A stretch of 64,000 bases of DNA from VAYN01 sp963702075 (GTDB lineage: Bacteria; Actinomycetota; Thermoleophilia; Solirubrobacterales; 70-9): assembly GCA_963702075.1 (NCBI GenBank), contig OY969703.1, positions 1,674,001-1,738,000 of the forward strand, in the 5' to 3' direction. Made by a program: the position numbers and the translations under genes. Positions within the stretch are counted from its first letter, which is position 1, and each line of letters starts with the position of its first letter. Below the pieces are notes generated by a model, which was given only the letters and a program-made list of their open reading frames with translations, was not told the origin of the DNA and did no database searches. Positions 7,152-14,748 of the stretch are shown piece by piece.

Positions 7152-8129
7152 ATGTCCCGCGAGTCCGTGAAACCTCCGCTTGAGGCCGACTTTTCACGGA
7201 CTCGCGATGACGACCGTGCGCTGGCGAGGCTCGCGCGTGTACAGCATGGGATTGTGGCTCGGCGTCAACTGCGCCACTTGGGCTTCCAGAGAGATGCGAT
7301 CACGGTCCGGCTGCGCGCTGGGCGACTTCACCGGATACACGCAGGCGTCTACTCCCTTGCTCCGAGGCAGTTGCTCTCGCGACAGGGATCGTGGATGGCG
7401 GCGGTGCTCGCCTCGGGGCCGGATGCGTTGCTGAGCCATCAGGCTGCCGCGACGCTTTGGAAGCTTCGTAGCTATTCGGGCTGGCCGATCCACGTGACCG
7501 TGCCCCGCAAGAGCACTTCCACGAAGCGGATCCGCAGGCACTTCTCGGAGGTTCCACCGGACGAGCGGGCGGTGGAGGAGGGGGTTCCGGTGACCTCGGT
7601 GCACCGGACGATCATCGACCTCGCCAGCACCGCCTCAGTGGATGACGTGGTCGCGATGATCAAGGAGGCCGAATACCTGAATCGCTGGGATCGACTCTCG
7701 CTCCCCGACCTCCTGGAGCGTTATCCGGGGAAACGAGGCTCTCGGAAGATTAGCCTCGCGCTGGATCGCATCGTGGAAGAGCCGCCCGGCCGCAAGCGCA
7801 GCAAGCTCGAGGAACGTTTCGCCCCGTTCCTCCGCCGGCACCACCTGTCTTTCCCCCGCTTCAACGACTGGATCCTCCTCGGTCCTAGGCGCTACCAGGT
7901 CGACTGCCACTGGCCGCACCTTCGCCTGATCGTCGAGCTCGACGGTTGGGAGGGACACAGCACGCGCTCGGCCTTCCAAGACGACCGAGCTCGCGACCGC
8001 GCACTCAAAGTCGCCGGCTACTCAGTGATCCACCTCACCTGGGCGCAACTCGACTCAGAACCCGCCCAGATCGCTGCCGACCTAGGGAAACTCCTGGGCC
8101 GGCCCGCATCCACCTCTACAAGCCATTAG
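7152..8129 (+). CDS. AbiEi-like winged-helix protein with C-terminal DUF559 nuclease-like domain
   Basis: A 325-residue protein. The N-terminal part (residues about 18-70, ARLARVQHGIVARRQLRHLG) looks like the winged-helix domain of AbiEi-type antitoxins. The C-terminal part carries YQVDCHWPHLRLIVELDGWE and a following DDRARDRAL, the pattern of DUF559/Vsr-like PD-(D/E)xK proteins. No AbiEii-type toxin partner is next to it, so it is an orphan. The ATG at 7152 is the only usual start close to the domain, but a 15-bp hairpin lies within codons 3-18 and another spans the stop. Stand-alone genes of this architecture are common and repeated in actinobacterial genomes; their function is not established. 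Confidence 0.75.
   Translation: MSRESVKPPLEADFSRTRDDDRALARLARVQHGIVARRQLRHLGFQRDAITVRLRAGRLHRIHAGVYSLAPRQLLSRQGSWMAAVLASGPDALLSHQAAATLWKLRSYSGWPIHVTVPRKSTSTKRIRRHFSEVPPDERAVEEGVPVTSVHRTIIDLASTASVDDVVAMIKEAEYLNRWDRLSLPDLLERYPGKRGSRKISLALDRIVEEPPGRKRSKLEERFAPFLRRHHLSFPRFNDWILLGPRRYQVDCHWPHLRLIVELDGWEGHSTRSAFQDDRARDRALKVAGYSVIHLTWAQLDSEPAQIAADLGKLLGRPASTSTSH
7158..7206. repeat. Inverted repeat in the 5' end of the AbiEi/DUF559 gene
   Basis: CGCGAGTCCGTGAAA at 7158-7172 is perfectly complementary to 7192-7206 with a 19-nt loop. It begins 6 nt after the ATG of the AbiEi/DUF559 gene and could hinder its translation, or mark that the true start is further downstream. Confidence 0.7.
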
Positions 8130-8148
8130 GAGGTGGATGCGGCCCGGC
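8098..8148. repeat. Inverted repeat spanning the stop codon of the AbiEi/DUF559 gene
   Basis: The 18-nt arms 8098-8115 and 8131-8148 pair with one mismatch; the 12 bp next to the loop (8104-8115 with 8131-8142) are perfect. The stop codon (8127-8129) lies in the 15-nt loop. No T-run follows, so a classical intrinsic terminator is not certain. Confidence 0.65.
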
Positions 8149-8188
8149 AAGAACGCCCTCGAAGAACCTCATATACAAACGTCTGTGA

Positions 8189-8194
8189 TAACGT
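8189..8194 (+). promoter_or_regulatory. -10-like box TAACGT before the XRE-cupin gene
   Basis: TAACGT lies 10 nt before the ATG at 8205 with no Shine-Dalgarno sequence, consistent with a leaderless start. It overlaps two ACGT tetramers 8 nt apart (around 8180-8194) that could be an autoregulatory operator. Confidence 0.35.
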
Positions 8195-8204
8195 ACGGAC
8201 CTCA

Positions 8205-8807
8205 ATGGCAGCCGTAACCACCAACCCTGATGTCACCAAGGAGCCCGCAGCCTCCGTCGGCCCCCGAGTCCGCGCCCTGCGCGATGCGATGGGTCTCTCG
8301 CTGCGCGACCTCGCCGAGCGCTCCGGTGTCTCCGCGCCGATGCTCTCGCAGGTCGAGCGCGGCGAGACGAGCCCGACGCTCGCGGTCGCCGGCAAGATCG
8401 CTTCCGGCCTCGAGCTGACGCTCTCGCAGCTGCTGCGGCTGGACGAGGGCCAGCACGTAGTCCTCAGCCGCGCCGCGGATCGCCGCCACTCCGAGCGTGG
8501 CGGGCATCGCTTCGAGGAGCTGACGCCGCCGCTGCCGGGCCAGCGCGCCGATGTCTCGCTGCACGTGCTGGACCCCGGCGCGACCACCGGCGGTCGCGCC
8601 GACCCGCCGATGCACGAGCCGGGCAGCCGCGAGACCGCGGTCGTCCTCGCCGGCACCCTGGCGCTGGTCGTCGACGGCGCTCGCCACGAACTGCAAGAAG
8701 GGGACAGCGTCACCTTCGACGCCGACCTGCCACACCATTTCGAGAACGAAGGCGCGGAGGCAACCCGCTTCCTCGCCGTGATCGCCGCCGGCCTGAGGAG
8801 GAGCTGA
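8205..8807 (+). CDS. XRE-family transcriptional regulator with C-terminal cupin
   Basis: A 200-residue regulator. The N-terminal helix-turn-helix covers about residues 24-75 (MGLSLRDLAERSGVSAPMLS, then QVERGETSPTL). The C-terminal half is a cupin (ETAVVLAGTLALVVDG and GDSVTFDADLPHHFENEG), a fold that in this family usually binds a small metabolite. The gene ends only 5 nt before leuC and probably shares its transcript. Placement between leuA and leuCD suggests, but does not prove, control of leucine genes. An open frame upstream of 8205 exists but lacks a supported start. Confidence 0.85.
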   Translation: MAAVTTNPDVTKEPAASVGPRVRALRDAMGLSLRDLAERSGVSAPMLSQVERGETSPTLAVAGKIASGLELTLSQLLRLDEGQHVVLSRAADRRHSERGGHRFEELTPPLPGQRADVSLHVLDPGATTGGRADPPMHEPGSRETAVVLAGTLALVVDGARHELQEGDSVTFDADLPHHFENEGAEATRFLAVIAAGLRRS

Positions 8808-8812
8808 CGCAT

Positions 8813-10198
8813 ATGCCAAAGACGATGTTCGACAAGATCTGGGAGCAGCACGAGGTCTCACCGGGGCTGATCTACATCGATCTGCACCTGGTCCACGAGG
8901 TCACCTCGCCGCAGGCCTTCGACGGCCTGCGCCTGGCCAACCGGCCGGTTCGGCGCCCGGACAAGACTCTCGCCACCGCCGACCACAACACCCCGACCGA
9001 CGGGACGATGGCGGCGCGCCTGATCGCCGACCAGCTCTCCCGGGTCCAGGTCGAAACCCTGGAGCGCAACTGTGCCGAGTTCGGCGTCCCGGTCTACTCG
9101 CTCGGCTCCGACCGCCAGGGCATCGTCCACGTGATCGGCCCGGAGCTGGGCGTCACCCAGCCGGGGATGACGATCGTCTGCGGCGACAGCCACACCTCCA
9201 CCCACGGCGCCTTCGGCTCCCTGGCTTTTGGCATCGGCACCTCCGAGGTCGAGCACGTGCTGGCGACCCAGTGCCTGGTCCAGAAGCGGCCGAAGACGAT
9301 GCGGATCAGCTATTCCGGCGAGTTGCGCTCCGGCGTCACGCCGAAGGATCTGATCCTGGCGACGATCGGCCGCCTCGGCACCGGCGGCATGACCGGTTAC
9401 GCGGTCGAGTACGCCGGCCCCGCGATCGAGGCGCTCTCGATGCCGGGCCGGATGACGATCTGCAACATGACGATCGAGGGAGGCGGCCGCGCCGGGATGA
9501 TCGCTCCCGACGAGACCACCTTCGAGTGGGTCAAGGATCGGCCCGCGGCACCCACCGATTTCGCCGCGGCGATGGCTCGCTGGCGCGAGCTGCCGACCGA
9601 GCCCGGCGCCAGCTTCGACAACGAGGTCGAGGTCGACGCCTCCGGCATCTCGCCGATGGTCACCTGGGGCACCAACCCGGGCCAGGTCGTCGAGGTCACC
9701 GACCGCGTTCCCGACCCGGCCGAGCTCGACTCCCCGGCCGACCGCGAGAACGCCGAACGCGCCCTCGCCTACATGGGCCTGACGGCCGGGACGCCGATGA
9801 CCGAGGTCGCCCCGGAACGGATCTTCATCGGCTCCTGCACCAACAGCCGGATCGAGGACCTGCGCGAGGCGGCGGCGATCGTCGAGGGGCGCAGGGTGGC
9901 CAGCGGCGTCAGCGCGATGGTCGTCCCCGGCTCCCAGCAGGTCAAGAAGGCCGCCGAGGAAGAGGGCCTCGACGAGGTCTTCAAGAGCGCCGGCTTCGAC
10001 TGGCGCGTAGCGGGCTGCTCGATGTGCCTGGGGATGAACCCGGACACGCTCTCCGAGGGCGAGCGCTGCGCCTCGACCTCGAACCGCAACTTCGAGGGGC
10101 GCCAGGGCAAGGGCGGCCGCACCCACCTCGTCAGCCCGAAAATGGCCGCCGCCGCAGCGGTCGAGGGCCACTTCGTCGACATCAGGGATTGGAGCTAG
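8813..10198 (+). CDS. leuC: 3-isopropylmalate dehydratase large subunit
   Basis: A 461-residue subunit of the heterodimeric [4Fe-4S] isopropylmalate isomerase, the second step specific to leucine. It begins MPKTMFDKIWEQHEV and contains GDSHTSTHGAFGSLAFGIGTSEVEHV-type aconitase sequence. The cluster cysteines appear in IGSCTNSR and GCSMCLGMN. A strong AGGAGGAG lies about 10 nt before the ATG. It is followed 2 nt later by leuD. Length and motifs are normal for bacterial LeuC. Confidence 0.96.
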   Translation: MPKTMFDKIWEQHEVSPGLIYIDLHLVHEVTSPQAFDGLRLANRPVRRPDKTLATADHNTPTDGTMAARLIADQLSRVQVETLERNCAEFGVPVYSLGSDRQGIVHVIGPELGVTQPGMTIVCGDSHTSTHGAFGSLAFGIGTSEVEHVLATQCLVQKRPKTMRISYSGELRSGVTPKDLILATIGRLGTGGMTGYAVEYAGPAIEALSMPGRMTICNMTIEGGGRAGMIAPDETTFEWVKDRPAAPTDFAAAMARWRELPTEPGASFDNEVEVDASGISPMVTWGTNPGQVVEVTDRVPDPAELDSPADRENAERALAYMGLTAGTPMTEVAPERIFIGSCTNSRIEDLREAAAIVEGRRVASGVSAMVVPGSQQVKKAAEEEGLDEVFKSAGFDWRVAGCSMCLGMNPDTLSEGERCASTSNRNFEGRQGKGGRTHLVSPKMAAAAAVEGHFVDIRDWS

Positions 10199-10200
10199 AG

Positions 10201-10764
10201 ATGCGACCGATTGACAAGATCGAAGGCAAGGTGTCGGTACTGGACCGCAGCGACGTCGATACCGACCAAATCATCCCCAAGCAGTTCTTGAAGCGGGTGG
10301 AGCGAACCGGCTTCGGCGAGTTCCTCTTCTACGACTGGATCCGCGACGGCGAGATCGAGTTGGAGCCGAACCCGATTCTCGTCGCCGGGGCCAATTTCGG
10401 CTGCGGCAGCTCCCGCGAGCACGCGCCCTGGGCGCTGGAGGACTTCGGCTTCCAGGCGATCGTCGCGCCCTCCTTCGCCGACATCTTCTACTCGAACTGC
10501 ACCAAGATCGGGCTCCTGCCGGCGATCCTCGACGAGGAGCACTGCCGCGCCGTCGCCGAGGCCGGCGAGGCCCGGATCGACCTCGACGACGAGACCGTCA
10601 ACTGCGCCGCCGGCGTCTTCCAGTTCCAGATCGAGCACGACGTCAAGCACCGGCTGCTGAACGGGCTCGACGACATCGGGATCACGCTGGAAAACGCGGG
10701 CGCGATCGACCAGTTCGAGGCTGGCGCCGCAGCCTCGGTGGGGCCGGTAACGACGACCTTATAG
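10201..10764 (+). CDS. leuD: 3-isopropylmalate dehydratase small subunit
   Basis: A 187-residue swivel subunit that pairs with LeuC. Typical sequence includes DTDQIIPKQFLKRVERTGFG and the substrate-loop motif GANFGCGSSREHAPWAL. The ATG at 10201 begins directly after the leuC stop with GGAG upstream, so the two subunits are made from one message. A methyltransferase gene starts 17 nt downstream and is probably co-transcribed. Confidence 0.95.
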   Translation: MRPIDKIEGKVSVLDRSDVDTDQIIPKQFLKRVERTGFGEFLFYDWIRDGEIELEPNPILVAGANFGCGSSREHAPWALEDFGFQAIVAPSFADIFYSNCTKIGLLPAILDEEHCRAVAEAGEARIDLDDETVNCAAGVFQFQIEHDVKHRLLNGLDDIGITLENAGAIDQFEAGAAASVGPVTTTL

Positions 10765-10781
10765 AGCGAGAGGAGGCCGCC

Positions 10782-11573
10782 ATGGCCGACGACCAGTTCA
10801 AGCAGCCGATGAACACCGGCGCCCGCGAGTGGGACGCCAAGACCTACGACGAGGTCTCCGATCCCCAGTTCGAATGGGGGATGGAGGTCCTCGGGCGGCT
10901 TGAGCTACGCGGCGACGAGACCGTCGTCGACGCCGGTTGCGGCTCCGGCCGCGTCACCGAGCAGCTGCTCGAGCGCCTGCCGAATGGCCGCGTGATCGCG
11001 GTCGACGGCTCCGAGGCGATGGTCGCGAAGGCCAGGGAGCGCCTCGGCGACCGCGTCGACTACCTGGTCGGCGACCTGGTCGAGCTGCACCTGGCGGAGC
11101 CGGTCGACATGGTCTTTTCGACCGCGACCTTCCACTGGATCCCCGACCACGACGTCCTCTTTCGTCAGATGCGACGCGTCCTCCGCCCGGGCGGCCGCCT
11201 CGTCGCCCAGTGCGGCGGCAAGGGCAACGTCGTCCGGCACACCGAAGCGATCGCCGCCGTCGCCGCCGATCCGGAGTACGGCCAGCACCTGACCGGGGCG
11301 AAAGGGCTCTGGAACTTCGCCTCGCCGCAGGAGACCGAACCGCGCCTCGACGCCGCCGGCTTCACCGCCGTGCGCTGCTGGCTGCAGCCGAAGCCGGTCG
11401 AGCCCTCGCGCCCGCTCCAGTTCGTCTCGACGGTAACCCTGGGCCCAGTCCTCGACCAGCTGCCGGAGGAGAAGCGGCGACCCTTCGCCGAAGCCGTCCT
11501 CGCCGAGCATGAGGAGCCCTTCGTCCTCGATTACGTGCGCCTCAACATCGAGGCCGACGCCGCTCAGGACTGA
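10782..11573 (+). CDS. Class I SAM-dependent methyltransferase, trans-aconitate-methyltransferase-like
   Basis: A 263-residue methyltransferase with SAM motif I VVDAGCGSGRVTEQLLERLP (about residues 47-66) and post-I DGSEAMV. The opening GAREWDAKTYDEVSDPQFEWG and FSTATFHWIPDHDVLF resemble the trans-aconitate 2-methyltransferase (Tam) branch. It has its own AGAGGAGG ribosome site 17 nt after leuD. In the known family, Tam or its yeast counterpart methylates unwanted products of aconitase-type reactions, so a clean-up role beside LeuCD is an attractive inference. Substrate is unproven. Confidence 0.75.
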   Translation: MADDQFKQPMNTGAREWDAKTYDEVSDPQFEWGMEVLGRLELRGDETVVDAGCGSGRVTEQLLERLPNGRVIAVDGSEAMVAKARERLGDRVDYLVGDLVELHLAEPVDMVFSTATFHWIPDHDVLFRQMRRVLRPGGRLVAQCGGKGNVVRHTEAIAAVAADPEYGQHLTGAKGLWNFASPQETEPRLDAAGFTAVRCWLQPKPVEPSRPLQFVSTVTLGPVLDQLPEEKRRPFAEAVLAEHEEPFVLDYVRLNIEADAAQD

Positions 11574-11670
11574 AGGCCCCGCCGGGGGATCGAGAGCCGG
11601 CGAAACGATTCACCAGGGAACGCTGATCAATAAAGACAGGTAATAGCTTCCCAGGCGCAGGGGAGAAAGG

Positions 11671-12612
11671 ATGCGAGAGATGAGAGCGAAACGCCTCCTC
11701 GCGTCTGCGACGTTCGGCATTGCATTGTTCTGCTTCTGGTTCCCGGCCGTGGCTTCGGCGACGGAATTCGCGGCGGGCGGCTATCCGGCCGCAATCACCG
11801 GCGAAGCCGAAGGGAGCCACGTATTCAGCCTCGACGAAGGCAAAGTCTCCGTGACCTGCGGCACGGCGAGCTTCAGCGGGGAAATCTCGAAAGCCACGAG
11901 CGAAATCTCGCTGAGCCCCAGCTACTCGAGCTGCACGATGAACGGCCTCGCAGTTAGCGTCAGCAGTAACGGCTGCACCTACAAGATCAGGTCTGGCTCA
12001 GAAATCTCAGAACACCATTTTTCGAGCACGGTCGACCTTGTGTGCCCATCGGAAAAAACGCTGATCCTCAAATCCACGATCGTGGAATGCGAAGTTCAGG
12101 TAGGGGGGCAGACCGGCCTCAAATCTGGTGAATACGAAAGCAAACCGGAACCCGAACCGGGGACGGTCGGGATGAGCCTTCCCCTGTCGGGCGTCAAATA
12201 CAACAAAACCAAAGACGCGGGCGTCCTCTGCCCCTTGAATGGAACCGGCGTCAAAAGCGACGGGAAATATTCCGGGAAAGCGCTTTTGAAAGGCACGAGT
12301 GGTGGGGAAGCCGTCGACTTCCAAGACGGGACCATCTCAATCACGGTCCCTAGTGAAGTCCAGTTCAAAGGCGAGAAAGAAGAGAAGAAACTGACGATAA
12401 GCAACAGCGGGAACACGCCTTGGCGAGTCACGGTCTACGCTTTCGAAGCCGGCACCGGGCAGTTCAAAGCGACAGACATCTGCCCGACTGCGAAAAATGC
12501 CCTAGCCCCAGGGCTGAGCTGCGACGAGGAAATCGTGTGCGAAAAAGTCGGCACTCGCCCGGTGAGGATCGTCTATACGTACGGTGCAGTTGAAGTGACG
12601 CTGAAATGCTGA
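11671..12612 (+). CDS. Secreted protein of unknown function
   Basis: A 313-residue protein with a Sec signal peptide (LLASATFGIALFCFWFPAVASA). No known domain is recognised. The mature part is rich in Ser, Thr, Lys and Glu, has about ten cysteines that could form disulfides, and ends in a beta-rich segment (KKLTISNSGNTPWRVTVYAF) that resembles an immunoglobulin-like fold. GGAGAAAGG precedes the ATG; a second ATG at 11680 fits almost as well. It uses more AAA, GAA and TCx codons than its neighbours, which suggests different ancestry. Such lineage-specific exported proteins are frequent in Solirubrobacterales. Confidence 0.6.
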   Translation: MREMRAKRLLASATFGIALFCFWFPAVASATEFAAGGYPAAITGEAEGSHVFSLDEGKVSVTCGTASFSGEISKATSEISLSPSYSSCTMNGLAVSVSSNGCTYKIRSGSEISEHHFSSTVDLVCPSEKTLILKSTIVECEVQVGGQTGLKSGEYESKPEPEPGTVGMSLPLSGVKYNKTKDAGVLCPLNGTGVKSDGKYSGKALLKGTSGGEAVDFQDGTISITVPSEVQFKGEKEEKKLTISNSGNTPWRVTVYAFEAGTGQFKATDICPTAKNALAPGLSCDEEIVCEKVGTRPVRIVYTYGAVEVTLKC

Positions 12613-12636
12613 GGGAGCGCCTCGCCCCGGTTCGGT

Positions 12637-12661
12637 GGCGGCCTCGTATTGCGGGGCCGCC
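12637..12661 (+). terminator. Hairpin after the secreted-protein gene
   Basis: GGCGGCC (12637-12643) pairs with GGCCGCC (12655-12661) around an 11-nt loop, 25 nt after the stop. A GTTAT follows, which also begins the leuB -10 box. It is probably a weak terminator. Confidence 0.4.
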
Positions 12662-12663
12662 GT

Positions 12664-12669
12664 TATAGT
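12664..12669 (+). promoter_or_regulatory. -10 box TATAGT, leaderless start of leuB
   Basis: TATAGT is close to consensus and lies 9 nt before the leuB ATG. No Shine-Dalgarno sequence is present in the gap, so a leaderless transcript is predicted. Confidence 0.5.
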
Positions 12670-12678
12670 CCGGCCGCG

Positions 12679-13782
12679 ATGGCGGTTCCGCGCATAGTCG
12701 TGCTCCCCGGCGACGGGATCGGACCCGAGATCGTCGCCGCAGCCCGCGAGGTCCTCGACGCCCTCGGCGATTTCTCCTATGACGAGCGCCTGATGGGCGG
12801 CTGCTCGATCGACGAGCACGGGACCGCCCTCACCGACGAGGTCCTCGACGCCTGCCGCAACGCCGACGCGGTCCTGCTCGGCGCCGTCGGCGGTCCCAAG
12901 TGGGACACCACCGACCCCAGCGCGCCGCGACCCGAGCAGGGCCTGCTCGGCCTGCGCAAGGGGATGGGCCTCTACGCCAACCTGCGCCCGGTCCGGCCCA
13001 GCCCGGCCCTGGTCAGCGCCAGCCCGCTGCGCGAAGAGCGGATCGCCGGCACCGACCTGCTCGTCGTCCGCGAGCTCACCGGCGGCATCTACTTCGGCGA
13101 CTCCGGCCGCGAAGGCGACGTCGCCCACGACACCTGCACCTACTCGGTCGAGGAGATCGACCGGATCGCCCGCACCGCCTTCGACGCCGCCCGCCGTCGT
13201 GCCGGCAGCTCCGGCCGCAATCCGAAGGTCACCTCGGTAGACAAGGCCAATGTGATGGAGACCTCCCGCCTCTGGCGCGAGGTGGTCGGCAACGTCGCCG
13301 GCGACTACACCGACGTCGAGCTCGAGCACCTGCTGGTCGACAATGCGGCGATGCAGCTCGTCTCGCGCCCAGCCGATTTCGACGTCGTCCTCGCCGAGAA
13401 CCTCTTCGGCGACATCCTCAGCGACGAGGCGGCGATGCTGACCGGCTCGCTGGGAATGCTGCCCTCCGCCAGCCTCGGCGCCGAAGGCGAGCCCGGACTC
13501 TTCGAGCCCGTCCACGGCTCCGCTCCCGACATCGCCGGCAAAGGCGTCGCCAATCCGCTCGCAACCTTCCTCTCGGCCGCGATGATGCTGCGCCACGGCC
13601 TTGGCCGCGGCGAGGAGGCGTCCCGCATCGAGGCCGCCGTCGACGCCGTCCTCGAGCGCGGCCTGCGCACCGCCGACCTCGCCTCCGGGACGGTGATCGA
13701 GGCGCCGACCGGCGAGAGCCCGTCGCCGATCGCCGAAGTCGGGACGGGGGAGATGACCGCGGCTGTCCTGGAGGAGCTGTAG
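12679..13782 (+). CDS. leuB: 3-isopropylmalate dehydrogenase
   Basis: A 367-residue NAD-dependent decarboxylating dehydrogenase, the third leucine-specific step. It starts MAVPRIVVLPGDGIGPEIV and carries the family sequence NLFGDILSDEAAMLTGSLGM and the nucleotide-site HGSAPDIAGKGVANP. The ATG at 12679 was chosen over the open-frame start at 12649 because a TATAGT box ends 9 nt before it. The gene stands apart from leuCD and seems to be transcribed alone, ending at a GC-rich hairpin. Confidence 0.96.
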   Translation: MAVPRIVVLPGDGIGPEIVAAAREVLDALGDFSYDERLMGGCSIDEHGTALTDEVLDACRNADAVLLGAVGGPKWDTTDPSAPRPEQGLLGLRKGMGLYANLRPVRPSPALVSASPLREERIAGTDLLVVRELTGGIYFGDSGREGDVAHDTCTYSVEEIDRIARTAFDAARRRAGSSGRNPKVTSVDKANVMETSRLWREVVGNVAGDYTDVELEHLLVDNAAMQLVSRPADFDVVLAENLFGDILSDEAAMLTGSLGMLPSASLGAEGEPGLFEPVHGSAPDIAGKGVANPLATFLSAAMMLRHGLGRGEEASRIEAAVDAVLERGLRTADLASGTVIEAPTGESPSPIAEVGTGEMTAAVLEEL

Positions 13783-13784
13783 GG

Positions 13785-13808
13785 GCGCGGGCGCCGAAGC
13801 GCCCGCGC
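13785..13808 (+). terminator. GC-rich hairpin after leuB
   Basis: GCGCGGGCG (13785-13793) pairs perfectly with CGCCCGCGC (13800-13808) around a 6-nt loop, 2 nt after the leuB stop. No T-run follows, as is common for actinobacterial terminators. It lies between converging genes. Confidence 0.6.
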
Positions 13809-13828
13809 GAGACCGCCGCGGCAGTCGC

Positions 13829-14662
13829 CTACGGGGCGGTGACCGCCCAGTAGCCCTTCAGGTAGTGGTCTTTTTCGGGTTCGCCGCTGAAGAGGACGCC
13901 CAGGCCGAAGCCGAGACGGCTGACGCTGTCGACGTCGAAGTTGGCGTCTTCGAATTCGAGTTCTTTGGTGATGTAGACGCAGAGCTGCCCGGGCGCCGCC
14001 TGCGGAGTCGCCGCGTTGCCGCCGGTGATCCCGGGGCAGTTGGCGCTCGTCTGACCCGGTTTCAGCAGGTTCGCTTCGGCCGCATTCGGCGCGCTCAGCA
14101 GCGGGATCGGGAAGCTCTGGCTCCAGCGTTCCGCGACCTGCCCCTGTGGGCCGGCGCTGGCGCCGCCGATGTCGAAGACCCCCCGCAGCGTCTGACCCGA
14201 CTGCAGGGTCGAGACCGTGCCGCCCAGCGGCACCGAGAGCTTCGCGGGGGTCACCGAACCGTCGGCTAGTTTGCCGGTGTTGACGGCGCCGTCGCCCAGT
14301 TTGGCTGAGGTCACGGCCGCGTTGGTCAGTTTGTTGGTGGTGACGACGCCGTTTTTGATCTTGGTCGCAATCACCGAGCCGTCACCGAGCTTTTCGGTGG
14401 TGATCACGCCGTTGCCGAGGTTGCCGGGGAGCACGGCAAACGGGCCGAGCTTGCCGGCGGTGACCGCCTGCGGCGCGATCTTGCCGCTGGTCACGGCCTT
14501 GCGGTGCAGCGCCTTGGTCGTCACCGCGCCCGGTTTCAGCTGCTTGGCGCCGACGCTCTTCTTCGGCAGCCCGGCGGCGACGGCGGCGCCGCCCAGGGCG
14601 ACGAAGAGCGCGATCGTCGCGATCACGTTCGAATAGCTCAACTTGGGACGGGGGATTCGCAT
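13829..14662 (-). CDS. Secreted repeat protein (GAVTxxKL-type repeats)
   Basis: A 277-residue exported protein. After MRIPRPKLSYSNV comes one hydrophobic segment (IATIALFVALGGAAVAAGLP), then about ten imperfect repeats of the form GxVTTxKLxxGxV (residues about 35-140), which suggests a repetitive beta-solenoid or stalk. The C-terminal part (about 145-277) is non-repetitive and may be globular. The ATG at 14662 is preceded by AAGGAGAGG and fits better than the in-frame ATG at 14737. Proteins with this opening and repeat are numerous in Thermoleophilia. Function unknown; it is divergent from ilvE. Confidence 0.72.
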   Translation of the reverse strand: MRIPRPKLSYSNVIATIALFVALGGAAVAAGLPKKSVGAKQLKPGAVTTKALHRKAVTSGKIAPQAVTAGKLGPFAVLPGNLGNGVITTEKLGDGSVIATKIKNGVVTTNKLTNAAVTSAKLGDGAVNTGKLADGSVTPAKLSVPLGGTVSTLQSGQTLRGVFDIGGASAGPQGQVAERWSQSFPIPLLSAPNAAEANLLKPGQTSANCPGITGGNAATPQAAPGQLCVYITKELEFEDANFDVDSVSRLGFGLGVLFSGEPEKDHYLKGYWAVTAP

Positions 14663-14734
14663 CTGTTCCTCTCCTTGCTTCGGTTCCGGTCCTTCATTCG
14701 CGCCGGCGGGCCTGAAGCCCTTTGACCCATCGGG

Positions 14735-14740
14735 CATAAT
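14735..14740 (+). promoter_or_regulatory. -10-like box CATAAT before ilvE
   Basis: CATAAT ends 8 nt before the ilvE ATG, and the gap (TTCCCCAAC) has no Shine-Dalgarno sequence, so ilvE is predicted to be leaderless. The same GGCATAAT octamer precedes argH. Confidence 0.45.
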
Positions 14741-14748
14741 TCCCCAAC

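Noticed and set aside
6946..8204. Complete insertion sequence around the AbiEi/DUF559 gene
   Set aside because: The flanking palindromes are self-complementary but do not match each other as terminal repeats, there is no target duplication, and the protein is not a transposase.
14721..14740. TTTGAC as -35 box for ilvE
   Set aside because: The spacer to CATAAT would be only about 7-8 nt, too short for a sigma-70-type promoter.
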